From Flavobacteriales bacterium UBA2040 (GTDB lineage: Bacteria > Bacteroidota > Bacteroidia > Flavobacteriales_D > Crocinitomicaceae): a stretch of DNA of 16,725 nt. Numbering within the stretch: position 1 is the stretch's first letter; each line of letters starts with the position of its first letter. Below the pieces are notes generated by a model. It made no database searches. It saw nothing but the letters and a program-made list of their open reading frames with translations, and had not been told where the DNA came from. This document shows, piece after piece, positions 1 through 7,743 of the stretch. Position numbers and translations under genes: made by a program. The stretch spans positions 1-16,725 of the forward strand of contig DDBE01000099.1 in assembly GCA_002332715.1 (NCBI GenBank). The letters run 5' to 3'.

Positions 1-1262
1 ATAGTATCGTTAACTAGCATTTTTCCTTGGTTGATTACGGCTATAATTTGTGTTGAAAATTTGGTATTGATAAAAGGTGAGTTTTCAGTATTGGAGATGA
101 TTGTTTCTTTGTCGAATATCCATTTTGATGATGGGATAAAAATTGTTATATCAGCTTTTTGACTCACTTCAATTGAAGTATTGCTAATGTTAGCGATTGA
201 CCTTGCCTTGTTTCCTAGTGCTTCACACAATAGTTCAATATCGGCATTTTTATCTGACATTAAAGCGGCAAAAACAGTTTGCAATTGAATGGCTCCAAAG
301 TGTGCGTGATCAAACTCAACATCTTTCTCCTCTTTGTCACCCGGTCGATGATCAGAGACAACCGTATCAATCGTTCCATCTGTTAACCCTTTCCAAAGTG
401 CTTTCCTATCCTTTTCAGTTCGCAGAACAGGCATTACTTTGTAGTTGGAATCGAAATTAAAAACGTTCTCCTCAGTAAACAACAAGTTCATCACGTGGAC
501 GTCAGCCGTAACATCCAACTTGTTTTTCTTCGCTTTTCGAATTAATTCAACGGATTCTGCAGTAGAAAGTCCAGTGAAATGGATAGCTCCACCTGTGTAT
601 TCCGCCAAACGTATATTTCGTTCCACTTGAATGATTTCAGCAATGTCTGCATCAGCCTTCAGTCCAGTGTGAACGGAAGCTAAACCTTCGTTTACCATTC
701 CGCCGCCCGCAATTGAATAGTCTCTTGCAAAACAAATGACTCGTCCACCGAAGTTTTTGGCGTAAAGCAATGCTCGATATAGGATTCCAGCGCTTACCGT
801 TTGCGTATCATCTGAAAACAAGCGAACTCCATTTTGGTATAGGTCAAACATTTCAGATAGACTTTCGCCTTGCAATCCTTTTGTAAGAGCTCCAATTGGG
901 TGAATTTGAGTAGCATGAGCTTCCGCACGTTTCAACATGTATTCGACAGTTGCTTTGCCATCTACTACTGGAGTTGTAGATGGAAGTACGGCAACATGCG
1001 TGTATCCACCAAAAGCCGCGGCATCTAATCCTGTTTCTATCGTTTCTTTGTGTTCTTCTCCAGGATCGCAAAAGGATGCCTTTAAATCTGTCCAGCCAAT
1101 GCTAACATGCAAATCCTTTCCTTCAATCAGATGCGCTTCTTTGTCCTCAATCTTCTTGCTGATTTTTGTAATCAATTCATTTTCAACAAGAATATCCATT
1201 TTCTGTCCGTTATGCGGAGAGGACTTGTCGACGATTTGGGCGTTCTTAATGAGTACTTTCAT
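1..1262 (-). CDS. Dihydroorotase-like amidohydrolase, probably non-catalytic (3' end cut by window edge)
   Basis: I read this frame from an ATG at 1262 through 420 codons with no stop before the left edge. The fold and landmarks of class I dihydroorotase are clear: an N-terminal [10 protein letters not shown] strand, [13 protein letters not shown] (about 66-78), FSDD (149-152), a GGGMVNEG segment (186-193), [10 protein letters not shown] (232-241), a [13 protein letters not shown] block (278-290) and VSDHRPGD (302-309). The zinc-binding HxH near residue 61 is replaced by Lys-Ala-Ser, the HxED-type segment reads FARD (178-181), and the HVST-type segment reads GLST (231-234), so three of the usual metal-ligand sites are gone. 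Asp304 of the DH motif remains. The family is the pyrimidine pathway enzyme PyrC, but this copy probably cannot hydrolyse dihydroorotate. A structural partner of aspartate transcarbamoylase, like the PyrC' proteins of Pseudomonas, is one possibility. It starts 9 nt after the BatA-like gene. By comparison with homologues only a few C-terminal residues should be missing. Confidence 0.88.
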   Translation of the reverse strand, partial: MKVLIKNAQIVDKSSPHNGQKMDILVENELITKISKKIEDKEAHLIEGKDLHVSIGWTDLKASFCDPGEEHKETIETGLDAAAFGGYTHVAVLPSTTPVVDGKATVEYMLKRAEAHATQIHPIGALTKGLQGESLSEMFDLYQNGVRLFSDDTQTVSAGILYRALLYAKNFGGRVICFARDYSIAGGGMVNEGLASVHTGLKADADIAEIIQVERNIRLAEYTGGAIHFTGLSTAESVELIRKAKKNKLDVTADVHVMNLLFTEENVFNFDSNYKVMPVLRTEKDRKALWKGLTDGTIDTVVSDHRPGDKEEKDVEFDHAHFGAIQLQTVFAALMSDKNADIELLCEALGNKARSIANISNTSIEVSQKADITIFIPSSKWIFDKETIISNTENSPFINTKFSTQIIAVINQGKMLVNDT

Positions 1263-1271
1263 TTGCTCTAA

Positions 1272-3329
1272 TTAATTTTTCCACCAGCGGATGATAACCA
1301 GTTCAAGGACTAAAAATAATAAACTTAAAACGATTGCCCATCTCCAATATTCAAAAGGTTTCTGAAGATCGAGTTTCGCTAAGCTTTGTCCATTCTTAAT
1401 TGTGCCTGGCGAAATGTTGGTTAAACCTTTGTCGGTAAGCTGGGAAACTACTTTATCGATTTTCATTGGAGCGATATCTGATTCTAATCGATTGTAGTTC
1501 AAAGCTAATTTCCCCATATTGGATTCTCCCAGAATATCGAAGATACCGGCTTTTAAACGCTCCGAGGCTTCATTGCCTCGGATGGAAAGGTAATCCAAGT
1601 TGCCAATTCTTTCTTTTATCGGAATAAAATCAAGGCTTTGGTTTTTCAAATGAACTGGTTTCTCGCTGTTAATCGAGGTGAATAATGGATATTTGCTATC
1701 TTCTCCAATCGTCAAAAAGTAAGGTCTTTGCTTGTGGCTAAGTTCACCTACACGCAGACAAACGGTAGAAAAGAGTGCGTTTGACGTGAATGAACTATAG
1801 CTTTTCTGTAGGCTGCTTCCGAAGAGAAAAGCCTTAGAATTAGTAGTACGCAAGAAAATTGATTGACCATTTTGCGCACGTATCAAGGAAACACATTGTG
1901 CATTTACTGCAATATTGTACATTTTTTCAACCGAAGGAAGGTTGAGTTGACTTGGTTTCTTGTCGAATACAGGTTTGAAAAATGGATCCGAATAGATAAC
2001 ATCTTTAATTTTTGTCCCGTCGGTCATGGATGAGCGAATATTCGCAAGCCCAAATGCTGAAAGCGCCTTATTCATTGCGCTCATATTGATGTTACTACCT
2101 GGAAAAATAAGTAGTGAACCCTGGTTATTTTTGAAATCCTTCAATTGTTGAACCAAACCTGAAGGTATGTCATTTAAACCATTGAGAACCAATAAGTCAA
2201 CACCCTTGAATTGATCAAGAGTTACACCGTTTTCGGACACGCTTTGTGTTGAATAAAAGGGATCTAATGAATATACAGCACGAACATTTGGAACAGCGTC
2301 TTGTCCATCGATGATAAGAACCTTCGCGAATTCCTTTGGTGCATATGTAAAAAAGAATTCATCATCGAAATACACTTGTTTGTCACGTATTGAAGCTGAT
2401 GCTGAGCGAAACTTATCTTGTCCGCCTTTCGATCTATTCTCCATAAAGTTGATGGTCGCTGTAGCGCTTTGCCCTGCTGGAACATCTACAAAGACATCAC
2501 GATTGATAGAATTGGCTTTTATATTCAATTCAGCATTCGTCCAATCCGTTTGACCGTAGTTTCTTACACGAACGTTTAGTTCATTGTTTTGTCCGATTTT
2601 AATATTCGGTTTTGTAAACCAAACTGAGTCAACGCAAAGATTACTGTTGTTTTGGGCGATAAATTGAATAGGATAATAAAACCCTTTTTCATCTGCCTTT
2701 AGTGCTTTAGTATCGAAGCTATTCATTTGAAAGTCAGATAGAATGACGTACTGAACTGTACTGATTTTTTCTTTATTATTACTATATTGTTCAATGTATG
2801 ATCGTTGCCAATCCATCACGTCGCCCATTTTCCGCACCAAAGGTGATAATTCGATTTTGTCCAAATAATCCAAAGCTTCTACTTTGCTGATCACACGTTG
2901 CTCAATCCCAGACATCTCATTGGTAACAATAACAAAACGAGTATCGTTGCTAGCCTCTGATATAAGCCGTTTCGCTGTTTCCCGTCCTTCAGAAAGTAAT
3001 TCGCCTTCTGTTCCTTTTTGTCCCATTGAGAACGAGTTGTCGAGGTAAATGGACAAAAGCGGGTTGCCACCTTCGCGCAATTTTTGGTTAACAGGAAGGT
3101 AGGGTTGAGCAAAAGCTAATATAGCGAGCAGTAGGCAAAGCAGCCTAGAAGCCAGTATAATCCATTGTTTGATGTTTTTTGTTGATTGATTTTCGAGTTC
3201 TACCTTCTTGAGAAACTTTAAACTAGAAAAATAAAGAGTTTTGTATTTACGGAAATTGTATAAATGAATAATAATTGGGATGGCGAGAAGGAGCAGTGCC
3301 CAAAGAAATTGTGGATATACAAAATGCAT
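1272..3329 (-). CDS. BatA-domain membrane protein with VWA-like and amidotransferase-like regions
   Basis: The 685-residue protein opens with the typical BatA N-terminus (FVYPQFLWALLLLAIPIIIHL), two membrane helices at about 7-22 and 57-76 separated by a short basic loop. A von Willebrand A-like segment follows, starting with LLSIYLDNSFSMG (91-103), whose D-x-S-x-S residues (97, 99, 101) form a MIDAS-type metal site. A middle stretch around 350-415 (DLLVLNGLNDIPSG, GSLLIFPGSN) resembles the class I glutamine-amidotransferase-like fold found in this family. A last helix (about 665-682) ends in WWKN. The architecture puts the large central part in the periplasm. Members of this family occur widely in Bacteroidota; their precise function is unsettled, and the link to the aerotolerance Bat operon is by domain only. 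The ATG at 3329 gives the canonical family N-terminus. A TAnnTTTG box lies just upstream, and the dihydroorotase-like gene follows after 9 nt. Confidence 0.87.
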   Translation of the reverse strand: MHFVYPQFLWALLLLAIPIIIHLYNFRKYKTLYFSSLKFLKKVELENQSTKNIKQWIILASRLLCLLLAILAFAQPYLPVNQKLREGGNPLLSIYLDNSFSMGQKGTEGELLSEGRETAKRLISEASNDTRFVIVTNEMSGIEQRVISKVEALDYLDKIELSPLVRKMGDVMDWQRSYIEQYSNNKEKISTVQYVILSDFQMNSFDTKALKADEKGFYYPIQFIAQNNSNLCVDSVWFTKPNIKIGQNNELNVRVRNYGQTDWTNAELNIKANSINRDVFVDVPAGQSATATINFMENRSKGGQDKFRSASASIRDKQVYFDDEFFFTYAPKEFAKVLIIDGQDAVPNVRAVYSLDPFYSTQSVSENGVTLDQFKGVDLLVLNGLNDIPSGLVQQLKDFKNNQGSLLIFPGSNINMSAMNKALSAFGLANIRSSMTDGTKIKDVIYSDPFFKPVFDKKPSQLNLPSVEKMYNIAVNAQCVSLIRAQNGQSIFLRTTNSKAFLFGSSLQKSYSSFTSNALFSTVCLRVGELSHKQRPYFLTIGEDSKYPLFTSINSEKPVHLKNQSLDFIPIKERIGNLDYLSIRGNEASERLKAGIFDILGESNMGKLALNYNRLESDIAPMKIDKVVSQLTDKGLTNISPGTIKNGQSLAKLDLQKPFEYWRWAIVLSLLFLVLELVIIRWWKN

Positions 3330-3367
3330 GAAGTCAAAGATATATATTAAAGTGATTTTTTGACTTC
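3330..3367. repeat. 9-bp inverted repeat between the glycosyltransferase and BatA-like genes
   Basis: GAAGTCAAA (3330-3338) and TTTGACTTC (3359-3367) are perfect inverted copies separated by 20 AT-rich bases. The arm nearest the BatA-like gene touches its start codon and overlaps the TATCTTTG box. It may be an operator, or a weak terminator for the upstream glycosyltransferase genes; no clear U-tract follows, so an operator fits slightly better. Confidence 0.4.
3335..3342 (-). promoter_or_regulatory. Possible -7 promoter element (TATCTTTG) for the BatA-like gene
   Basis: On the minus strand TATCTTTG matches the Bacteroidota TAnnTTTG -7 consensus exactly and ends 5 nt before the ATG of the BatA-like gene, so a start of transcription here would give a leaderless or nearly leaderless mRNA. 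No TTG-type -33 element is seen at the expected distance, which weakens the call. The box overlaps one arm of a 9-bp inverted repeat. Confidence 0.35.
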
Positions 3368-3380
3368 GCTTTTAGAAATT

Positions 3381-4580
3381 TTATGCTTTCTGAATTGCTT
3401 TGGTTAGAATTTCAGTCGAATTTTCCCAATTGAAATTTTTCAAAATCAACTGTTTTCCTTTCTTACCAATGCTTTCAGATTTTTCATTCGTTAAAAGTAA
3501 ATGAATGTTTTTCACAAATTCTTCAGCCGAATCAGCAATGGTTATTTCTTCAATTTCAAGTGCTTTAAGCGCATTATTGGCCAACGGAGTCGTGACACAA
3601 GGAATTCCAAGTGCCATGGCTTCTAATAGTTTGTTTTGCAGTCCAGTTCCAATTTGCATAGGTGCAACGAAAACTTTTCCAGCGCAATAAGCTTGACGAA
3701 TGTCATCAACGTTCGCTAGAATAGTAGCTTGGAGATTCGAGTCGATGCTATCCATTAATTGCTTTGAAGGTCCAGCGCCAGCGGCCAAAAACTTCCAATC
3801 GTATCCTTTTTCTTTGGCTATTGGCAATATTTTGTCAAGAATAAATTTTACAGCTTGCACATTGGGTGGGTAATTCAAGTTTCCCACGAAGACAATGTCG
3901 AATTCAGGTAACTTATCTGTAGAAAAGGTCAAGAACGATTCTGAAACTCCATTGGGAATACATGATACAGGTTGATTTGGCAATGTCCCAAGCGCCTCGG
4001 CGTCTTGTTCACTGATAATGGTTTGAATCTCAAAATAATCATAAACTTCTCTTTCGTATTGAGCCAATCTCTTGGCTTCCAGCTTAAATATCCATTTCGT
4101 GAAAATTGATTGCAAAGGAATTCTTCGTTCTATTCCTTTCGAAAAAGCATCCATGTAGTCCAAAGTTTTCGGGCAGTTGTGGTAGTTTTTCAGGTATTCA
4201 GTCGTTCTGATTAATTGGCAATATATATGATTGGGACGCAACTCTTTAACAATGGAATTGATTTTTTTATGAATGGAATAATTGTAGAAAAATGAGATCT
4301 GTATTGGTTTTGCACCAAATAAGCCAATAAATGACTGGAATAAACTTTTCCATTTGGGTAGCTGAAATACGTGGATTTCTTTACAATATTTTTCCAATTC
4401 TTGAATACTTTTTTCGGATACAATATGATCTGAGATGGTAATCAGTGTAATATCAAAGCTTTTACTGAGTTCAATAATTTGATAATAGGCGCGCAATTTA
4501 TCGCCCTTTTCCAGAGGAAAGGGGAAACGAGAGAGCATAACGACCAATTTCGATTTCAAATTATTAGAGATTTTGTTCAA
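3381..4580 (-). CDS. GT4-type glycosyltransferase
   Basis: This 399-residue protein has two Rossmann-like halves. The N-terminal half begins after a short basic leader with VVMLSRFPFPLEKGDKLRAY (about 13-32), the phosphate-loop-like entry typical of GT4 enzymes that use nucleotide-sugar donors. The C-terminal half contains FDIVFVGNLNYPPNVQAVKF (the start of the donor-binding domain), a LAAGAGPS segment, and NKLLEAMALGIPCVTTPLANN with the conserved Glu of the GT4 donor site. It has no membrane helix, so it probably works at the cytoplasmic face of the inner membrane. Its resemblance to glycosyltransferases of exopolysaccharide clusters (the TIGR03087-like group) is a recollection, not a search result. 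It overlaps the preceding glycosyltransferase by 17 nt, indicating translational coupling. An internal Met at about residue 14 (MLSRFPFP) is an alternative start; the upstream Met is kept because it lies in the overlap. The acceptor is unknown. Confidence 0.87.
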   Translation of the reverse strand: MNKISNNLKSKLVVMLSRFPFPLEKGDKLRAYYQIIELSKSFDITLITISDHIVSEKSIQELEKYCKEIHVFQLPKWKSLFQSFIGLFGAKPIQISFFYNYSIHKKINSIVKELRPNHIYCQLIRTTEYLKNYHNCPKTLDYMDAFSKGIERRIPLQSIFTKWIFKLEAKRLAQYEREVYDYFEIQTIISEQDAEALGTLPNQPVSCIPNGVSESFLTFSTDKLPEFDIVFVGNLNYPPNVQAVKFILDKILPIAKEKGYDWKFLAAGAGPSKQLMDSIDSNLQATILANVDDIRQAYCAGKVFVAPMQIGTGLQNKLLEAMALGIPCVTTPLANNALKALEIEEITIADSAEEFVKNIHLLLTNEKSESIGKKGKQLILKNFNWENSTEILTKAIQKA

Positions 4581-5730
4581 AGATATCTTTCAAATTGTAT
4601 TGGGTTTTCCATTTCCGAAGATTTTCTTGTGCTTTTTTACCCATTTCTCTTCTTAAATCTTCATTTTGGTGCAATTGTGTTGCAAAATGCACGAATTCTT
4701 CATCATTCTGAGCGATAAAGATTCCTTCACCGTGTTTTATTTCAATTCCTTCGGCGCCCTTTGGGGTTGTAACACACGGAACACCTAAGGCAATAGCTTC
4801 TAAGAGTTTAATTCTAACTCCAGAGCCAGTTTTTATTGGAGCCAGTATAATACCAGATTCTTTCATGAACTTTACCTTGTCGTCAATAAATCCATGGTAC
4901 TCAATTTTTGAAGAATCACTCTTGTTCAACTGATCCTGATGACCTCCTGCAAAACGCATTTTCATCTCTTTATTTAATTCAAATAACTTAGGCAAGATGC
5001 TGTTGACTAAATCGTCGTGCGCTAGGATGTTTGGCTGCCAGTTCATTGAACCAATAAAAAAGAAATCAGGTGATATAGATTCTGGAATGGAATCTGAGAT
5101 GTCGGGAAAATAGGGAAGAAGGTGAATGTTCTTCATTCCCCAATTATGAAACATATTCCTATCGATTTCTGAAATGGACAAGATTAAGTCAACTTGATGG
5201 AGGATTTTTTTTTCTCTTTTCTCTAATTGATTCGCTAAAATTTCAAGGTATTTCTTCCGTAAAAAGGAAGTTTCATTATCGGCCTGTATTCGCCATAGAT
5301 GAGATTCAACGTTGTGTGTTCGAAAAACCGATTTGGCTTTAGAAAATTTTCGTTTAATTAATTCGATCTCTTGGCCAGCGTATAAACTATCGATAATCAC
5401 CAAATCGAAATTTGTTTCCATATCTTGGATTTTCTTTATCCAATCAGAATGAGTAAATCTGGATAAATTGTACGAATTCCCCTTCAACATTGCAGATAAC
5501 GCACCGGAAACATTTGTTTGCAGATTGATAGGAATATTATTGATAGTGAGTTTAGTCCATTCTTTACCTTCGAATTCTTTTCGTTGAAATGGGTGTTTTT
5601 CGGAGGAGAATGTCAGGATCTCCATCTCATAATTCAATTCAAGAAGTTCTTTTGTTAAAGCTCGGCTGGCTTCGTTTCCACCGTCTACAACGGGCAAAAA
5701 GGGCTTAGACTGAAGTAGTAGTACTTTCAT
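4564..5730 (-). CDS. GT4-type glycosyltransferase
   Basis: The 388-residue protein begins MKVLLLQSKPFLPVVDGGN, a first beta strand followed by the glycine-rich loop used by GT4 enzymes to approach the acceptor. The C-terminal half shows DFFFIGSMNWQPNILAHDDL, MRFAGGHQ and IKLLEAIALGVPCVTTPKG, with the conserved Glu of the donor-sugar pocket. It is a soluble GT-B enzyme expected at the inner face of the cytoplasmic membrane. The two glycosyltransferases share architecture and the central SxNWxPN/LNYPPN and LLEAxALGxPCVTTP motifs, so they may have arisen by an old duplication and add successive sugars to one glycan. The start codon lies inside the 3' end of the LptF/LptG gene (26-nt overlap), and the end overlaps the next glycosyltransferase by 17 nt, so the three genes are almost certainly cotranscribed. 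The sugar specificity cannot be read from sequence. Confidence 0.87.
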   Translation of the reverse strand: MKVLLLQSKPFLPVVDGGNEASRALTKELLELNYEMEILTFSSEKHPFQRKEFEGKEWTKLTINNIPINLQTNVSGALSAMLKGNSYNLSRFTHSDWIKKIQDMETNFDLVIIDSLYAGQEIELIKRKFSKAKSVFRTHNVESHLWRIQADNETSFLRKKYLEILANQLEKREKKILHQVDLILSISEIDRNMFHNWGMKNIHLLPYFPDISDSIPESISPDFFFIGSMNWQPNILAHDDLVNSILPKLFELNKEMKMRFAGGHQDQLNKSDSSKIEYHGFIDDKVKFMKESGIILAPIKTGSGVRIKLLEAIALGVPCVTTPKGAEGIEIKHGEGIFIAQNDEEFVHFATQLHQNEDLRREMGKKAQENLRKWKTQYNLKDIFEQNL

Positions 5731-7207
5731 TCTTTCTTTTTTTCATGAATCGACTAAAGAATTTGCCCCAATTGTCTAATACGAATATGGGAGAATCATT
5801 AATAGCAGCGCGCATAAGTATAAATGCGAATGGCGTTAAAACGATACCAGCAAACCACATGCCGAGGAAAGGCGAAACGATTTCTTCTTTTGCCAAGTTT
5901 TCTCCAACTGAAAAAAGAATAAAATAAATCATGAAAAGTAAGGCTGCAATTACGACTGGCGCGCCAAAACCACCTTTACGAACGATCGCACCCAATGGAG
6001 CACCGATAAAGAAAAGCACGATTATGGCATAGGTCAACGCAAATTTTCGATGAACTTCAATGTCGTAATTCCGAACGCCGTGATTGATAGATTCCATGAA
6101 CGTACCTTGGCTAGCAATATTGTCTAATTTTCGTCGCAAACTGGATTGCACATAGGTAATTGATGCAAGTTTTTCTTCCTTTGAAATAGTATCCCAAAGA
6201 ATTGTTCTTGCAGGCAATGGTTTCTCATCGTTTGAGAGATTCTTAGCTGTATCGCGCTTTGCTAAAAGTTTTGATTGGTAAGTGATATGATCATTTAGTA
6301 CCTGTTCGACAAATCCCTTGGTAGTATTGTCTGCTTTTTTCTGTAATGAGTCAATTGCGTCATCGAGTTGAAAAACCGTGAGCATTTCATGGTCATTTTT
6401 AAATAGTTCCTCTTCTGATTTATTCAAAGCAAATCCGGAGAGGTCAATTTTATAAGTCGCTTGGTTGAATTTCGTGCGACGCCCTGGTCTATTGTTGTTT
6501 TTCGTAGGAATAAGTTTCCCTTGTTCGCTAAAAACAGGCGCTTGAGATGAAAGTTCTTCCACAATGCTTCCCGTGTTCAATTCAAAATAGATGTATTTAC
6601 CATTTTCAGATTTATACATGCGGCCATCTTTCGCTCGAACGGTTTTTATTTCATTGTTATTTGTGTGATCGTGGATAATGATATTTGTGAAATTATCTCC
6701 ATTCACTTCATCTACTTTAATGGCGTAACCATCTAATTCTGTTGCATATGCACCAGGGGAGAGGATAGTTGAAATCTTCGTATTTTGAATATCGTAAATA
6801 ATAGAATGCCATTTGAGATTGGCTACCGGTATAACGTAATTGGCAAAATAGAAGGTGCAAATTGCGATGATAGAAACAAGGATAATCAAAGGTCGCATAA
6901 TGCGAAGCAAAGAAAGTCCACTGGATTTTAGCGCAGTTAACTCATTGTTCTCGGACAAATTTCCAAAAGTCACTATGGAAGAAAGGAGTATGGCAAGCGG
7001 GAGTGCTAAAGGAATTAGACTTGCCGAAACATAAAATAGTAATTGTAGAATGACAGAAACTTCTATTCCTTTGCCCATTAAATCATCGATATACAGCCAA
7101 AAAAACTGCATAATGAGCATGAACATCGAAATTAGGAAAGTCACGACGAAAGGTCCTGAAAAAGAACGAATGCTAAAAACGTATAATCTCTTAAAAGGAA
7201 GTCGCAT
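5705..7207 (-). CDS. LptF/LptG-family lipopolysaccharide-export permease
   Basis: The 500-residue protein has the LptF/LptG layout: three N-terminal membrane helices (about 14-38, 52-80, 102-124), a long periplasmic region, and three C-terminal helices (about 385-405, 410-432, 445-468). The hallmark stretch LTALKSSGLSLLRIMRPLII (90-109) is the cytoplasmic coupling segment that contacts the LptB ATPase, and APLGAIVRKGGFG in the C-terminal half is also typical. In the Lpt machine a pair of such permeases with LptB extracts LPS from the inner membrane. The periplasmic part is long: beyond the jellyroll (roughly 140-215) there is a charged, partly helical insert reaching about 375, larger than in the ~360-residue proteobacterial proteins. 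F and G cannot be told apart here. It has a good promoter directly upstream and overlaps the first glycosyltransferase by 26 nt, which ties LPS export to glycan synthesis. Confidence 0.92.
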   Translation of the reverse strand: MRLPFKRLYVFSIRSFSGPFVVTFLISMFMLIMQFFWLYIDDLMGKGIEVSVILQLLFYVSASLIPLALPLAILLSSIVTFGNLSENNELTALKSSGLSLLRIMRPLIILVSIIAICTFYFANYVIPVANLKWHSIIYDIQNTKISTILSPGAYATELDGYAIKVDEVNGDNFTNIIIHDHTNNNEIKTVRAKDGRMYKSENGKYIYFELNTGSIVEELSSQAPVFSEQGKLIPTKNNNRPGRRTKFNQATYKIDLSGFALNKSEEELFKNDHEMLTVFQLDDAIDSLQKKADNTTKGFVEQVLNDHITYQSKLLAKRDTAKNLSNDEKPLPARTILWDTISKEEKLASITYVQSSLRRKLDNIASQGTFMESINHGVRNYDIEVHRKFALTYAIIVLFFIGAPLGAIVRKGGFGAPVVIAALLFMIYFILFSVGENLAKEEIVSPFLGMWFAGIVLTPFAFILMRAAINDSPIFVLDNWGKFFSRFMKKRKNESTTTSV

Positions 7208-7214
7208 TTACCAG

Positions 7215-7247
7215 CAAAGATAAGAACTGGTTTCATACCAATTCAAA
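7215..7247 (-). promoter_or_regulatory. Promoter of the LptF/LptG-glycosyltransferase operon
   Basis: Reading the minus strand, TTTG (7247-7244) is followed after 21 nt by TATCTTTG (7222-7215), matching the Bacteroidota consensus TTG-N17-23-TAnnTTTG. The -7 box ends only 7 nt before the ATG at 7207, so the predicted transcript has almost no leader. Confidence 0.6.
7224..7244 (-). terminator. Hairpin, weak terminator of the START-like gene
   Basis: On the minus strand an 8-bp stem (GAATTGGT paired with ACCAGTTC, one G-T wobble) encloses a 5-nt loop and is followed by TTATCTTT. It sits 26 nt past the stop of the START-like gene and lies within the spacer and -33 box of the next promoter. The T-tract is interrupted, so termination may be partial. 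Confidence 0.45.
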
Positions 7248-7270
7248 ACATAAACGAAGAAAATCTAAGA

Positions 7271-7660
7271 TTATGCGCCAATGAACCTTTTCAGGCCTTC
7301 AATAAGTGACTCCCATAGTTGTTGAGTGCCCTCCATTTCATCGTCTTCCGCAAAATCAGTTACTTTTAAAATAACAGACTTGGTCATCGGGTCAATTTCG
7401 TAGTGCAGCTGGAAATAGGTATCTAAACCTTCTTCCTCGTCATTTAAATTTTGCCATTTTATTTTTTCGCCCATTTTTTTTGTCAATAAACGAGCTTGTT
7501 CCTCACTACCATCCCAAAAGAAGGTGTAAATATCATCGTTAATGTTGACGTCATCGGCAAACCATTCGCTAAGCCCACTGGGGGTGAAAAGCATATTCTC
7601 TAGAACTTTTGGTGAAGTATTCAAAAGGAATTCGAGTTCAAATTTCTTTTTCTCGGACAT
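7271..7660 (-). CDS. START-like domain protein
   Basis: The 129-residue acidic protein matches the small Bacteroidota START-like/AHSA1 (helix-grip fold) family: EFLLNTSPKVLENMLFTPSGLSEWFADDVNI near the N-terminus, then YTFFWDGSEEQARLL, KIKWQNL, and a C-terminal helix TQQLWESLIEGLKRFIGA. This fold makes a hydrophobic cavity that commonly binds lipids or other apolar ligands; the ligand here is unknown. There is no signal peptide, so it is cytoplasmic. It lies directly upstream of the LptF/LptG gene, separated by 63 nt that hold a hairpin and a promoter. From memory this pairing recurs in Bacteroidota, which suggests an envelope-related job, but no direct role is shown. Confidence 0.8.
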   Translation of the reverse strand: MSEKKKFELEFLLNTSPKVLENMLFTPSGLSEWFADDVNINDDIYTFFWDGSEEQARLLTKKMGEKIKWQNLNDEEEGLDTYFQLHYEIDPMTKSVILKVTDFAEDDEMEGTQQLWESLIEGLKRFIGA

Positions 7661-7688
7661 GTAAATCAGTAATTAATTTTAACTTCGC

Positions 7689-7711
7689 ACCTGCATAAAT
7701 AGTAGGCAGGT
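7689..7711. repeat. Inverted repeat in the divergent intergenic region
   Basis: ACCTGC (7689-7694) and GCAGGT (7706-7711) are perfect 6-bp inverted copies around 11 AT-rich bases, between the START-like gene and the methyltransferase-type gene. On the minus strand the loop contains TATTTATG, a near match to TAnnTTTG, with a TTG 21 nt upstream, so the repeat may overlap the START-like promoter. It may be an operator; chance cannot be excluded. Confidence 0.3.
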
Positions 7712-7743
7712 CGAATTTTTCGCAATATACTTAATTCTTTTCA

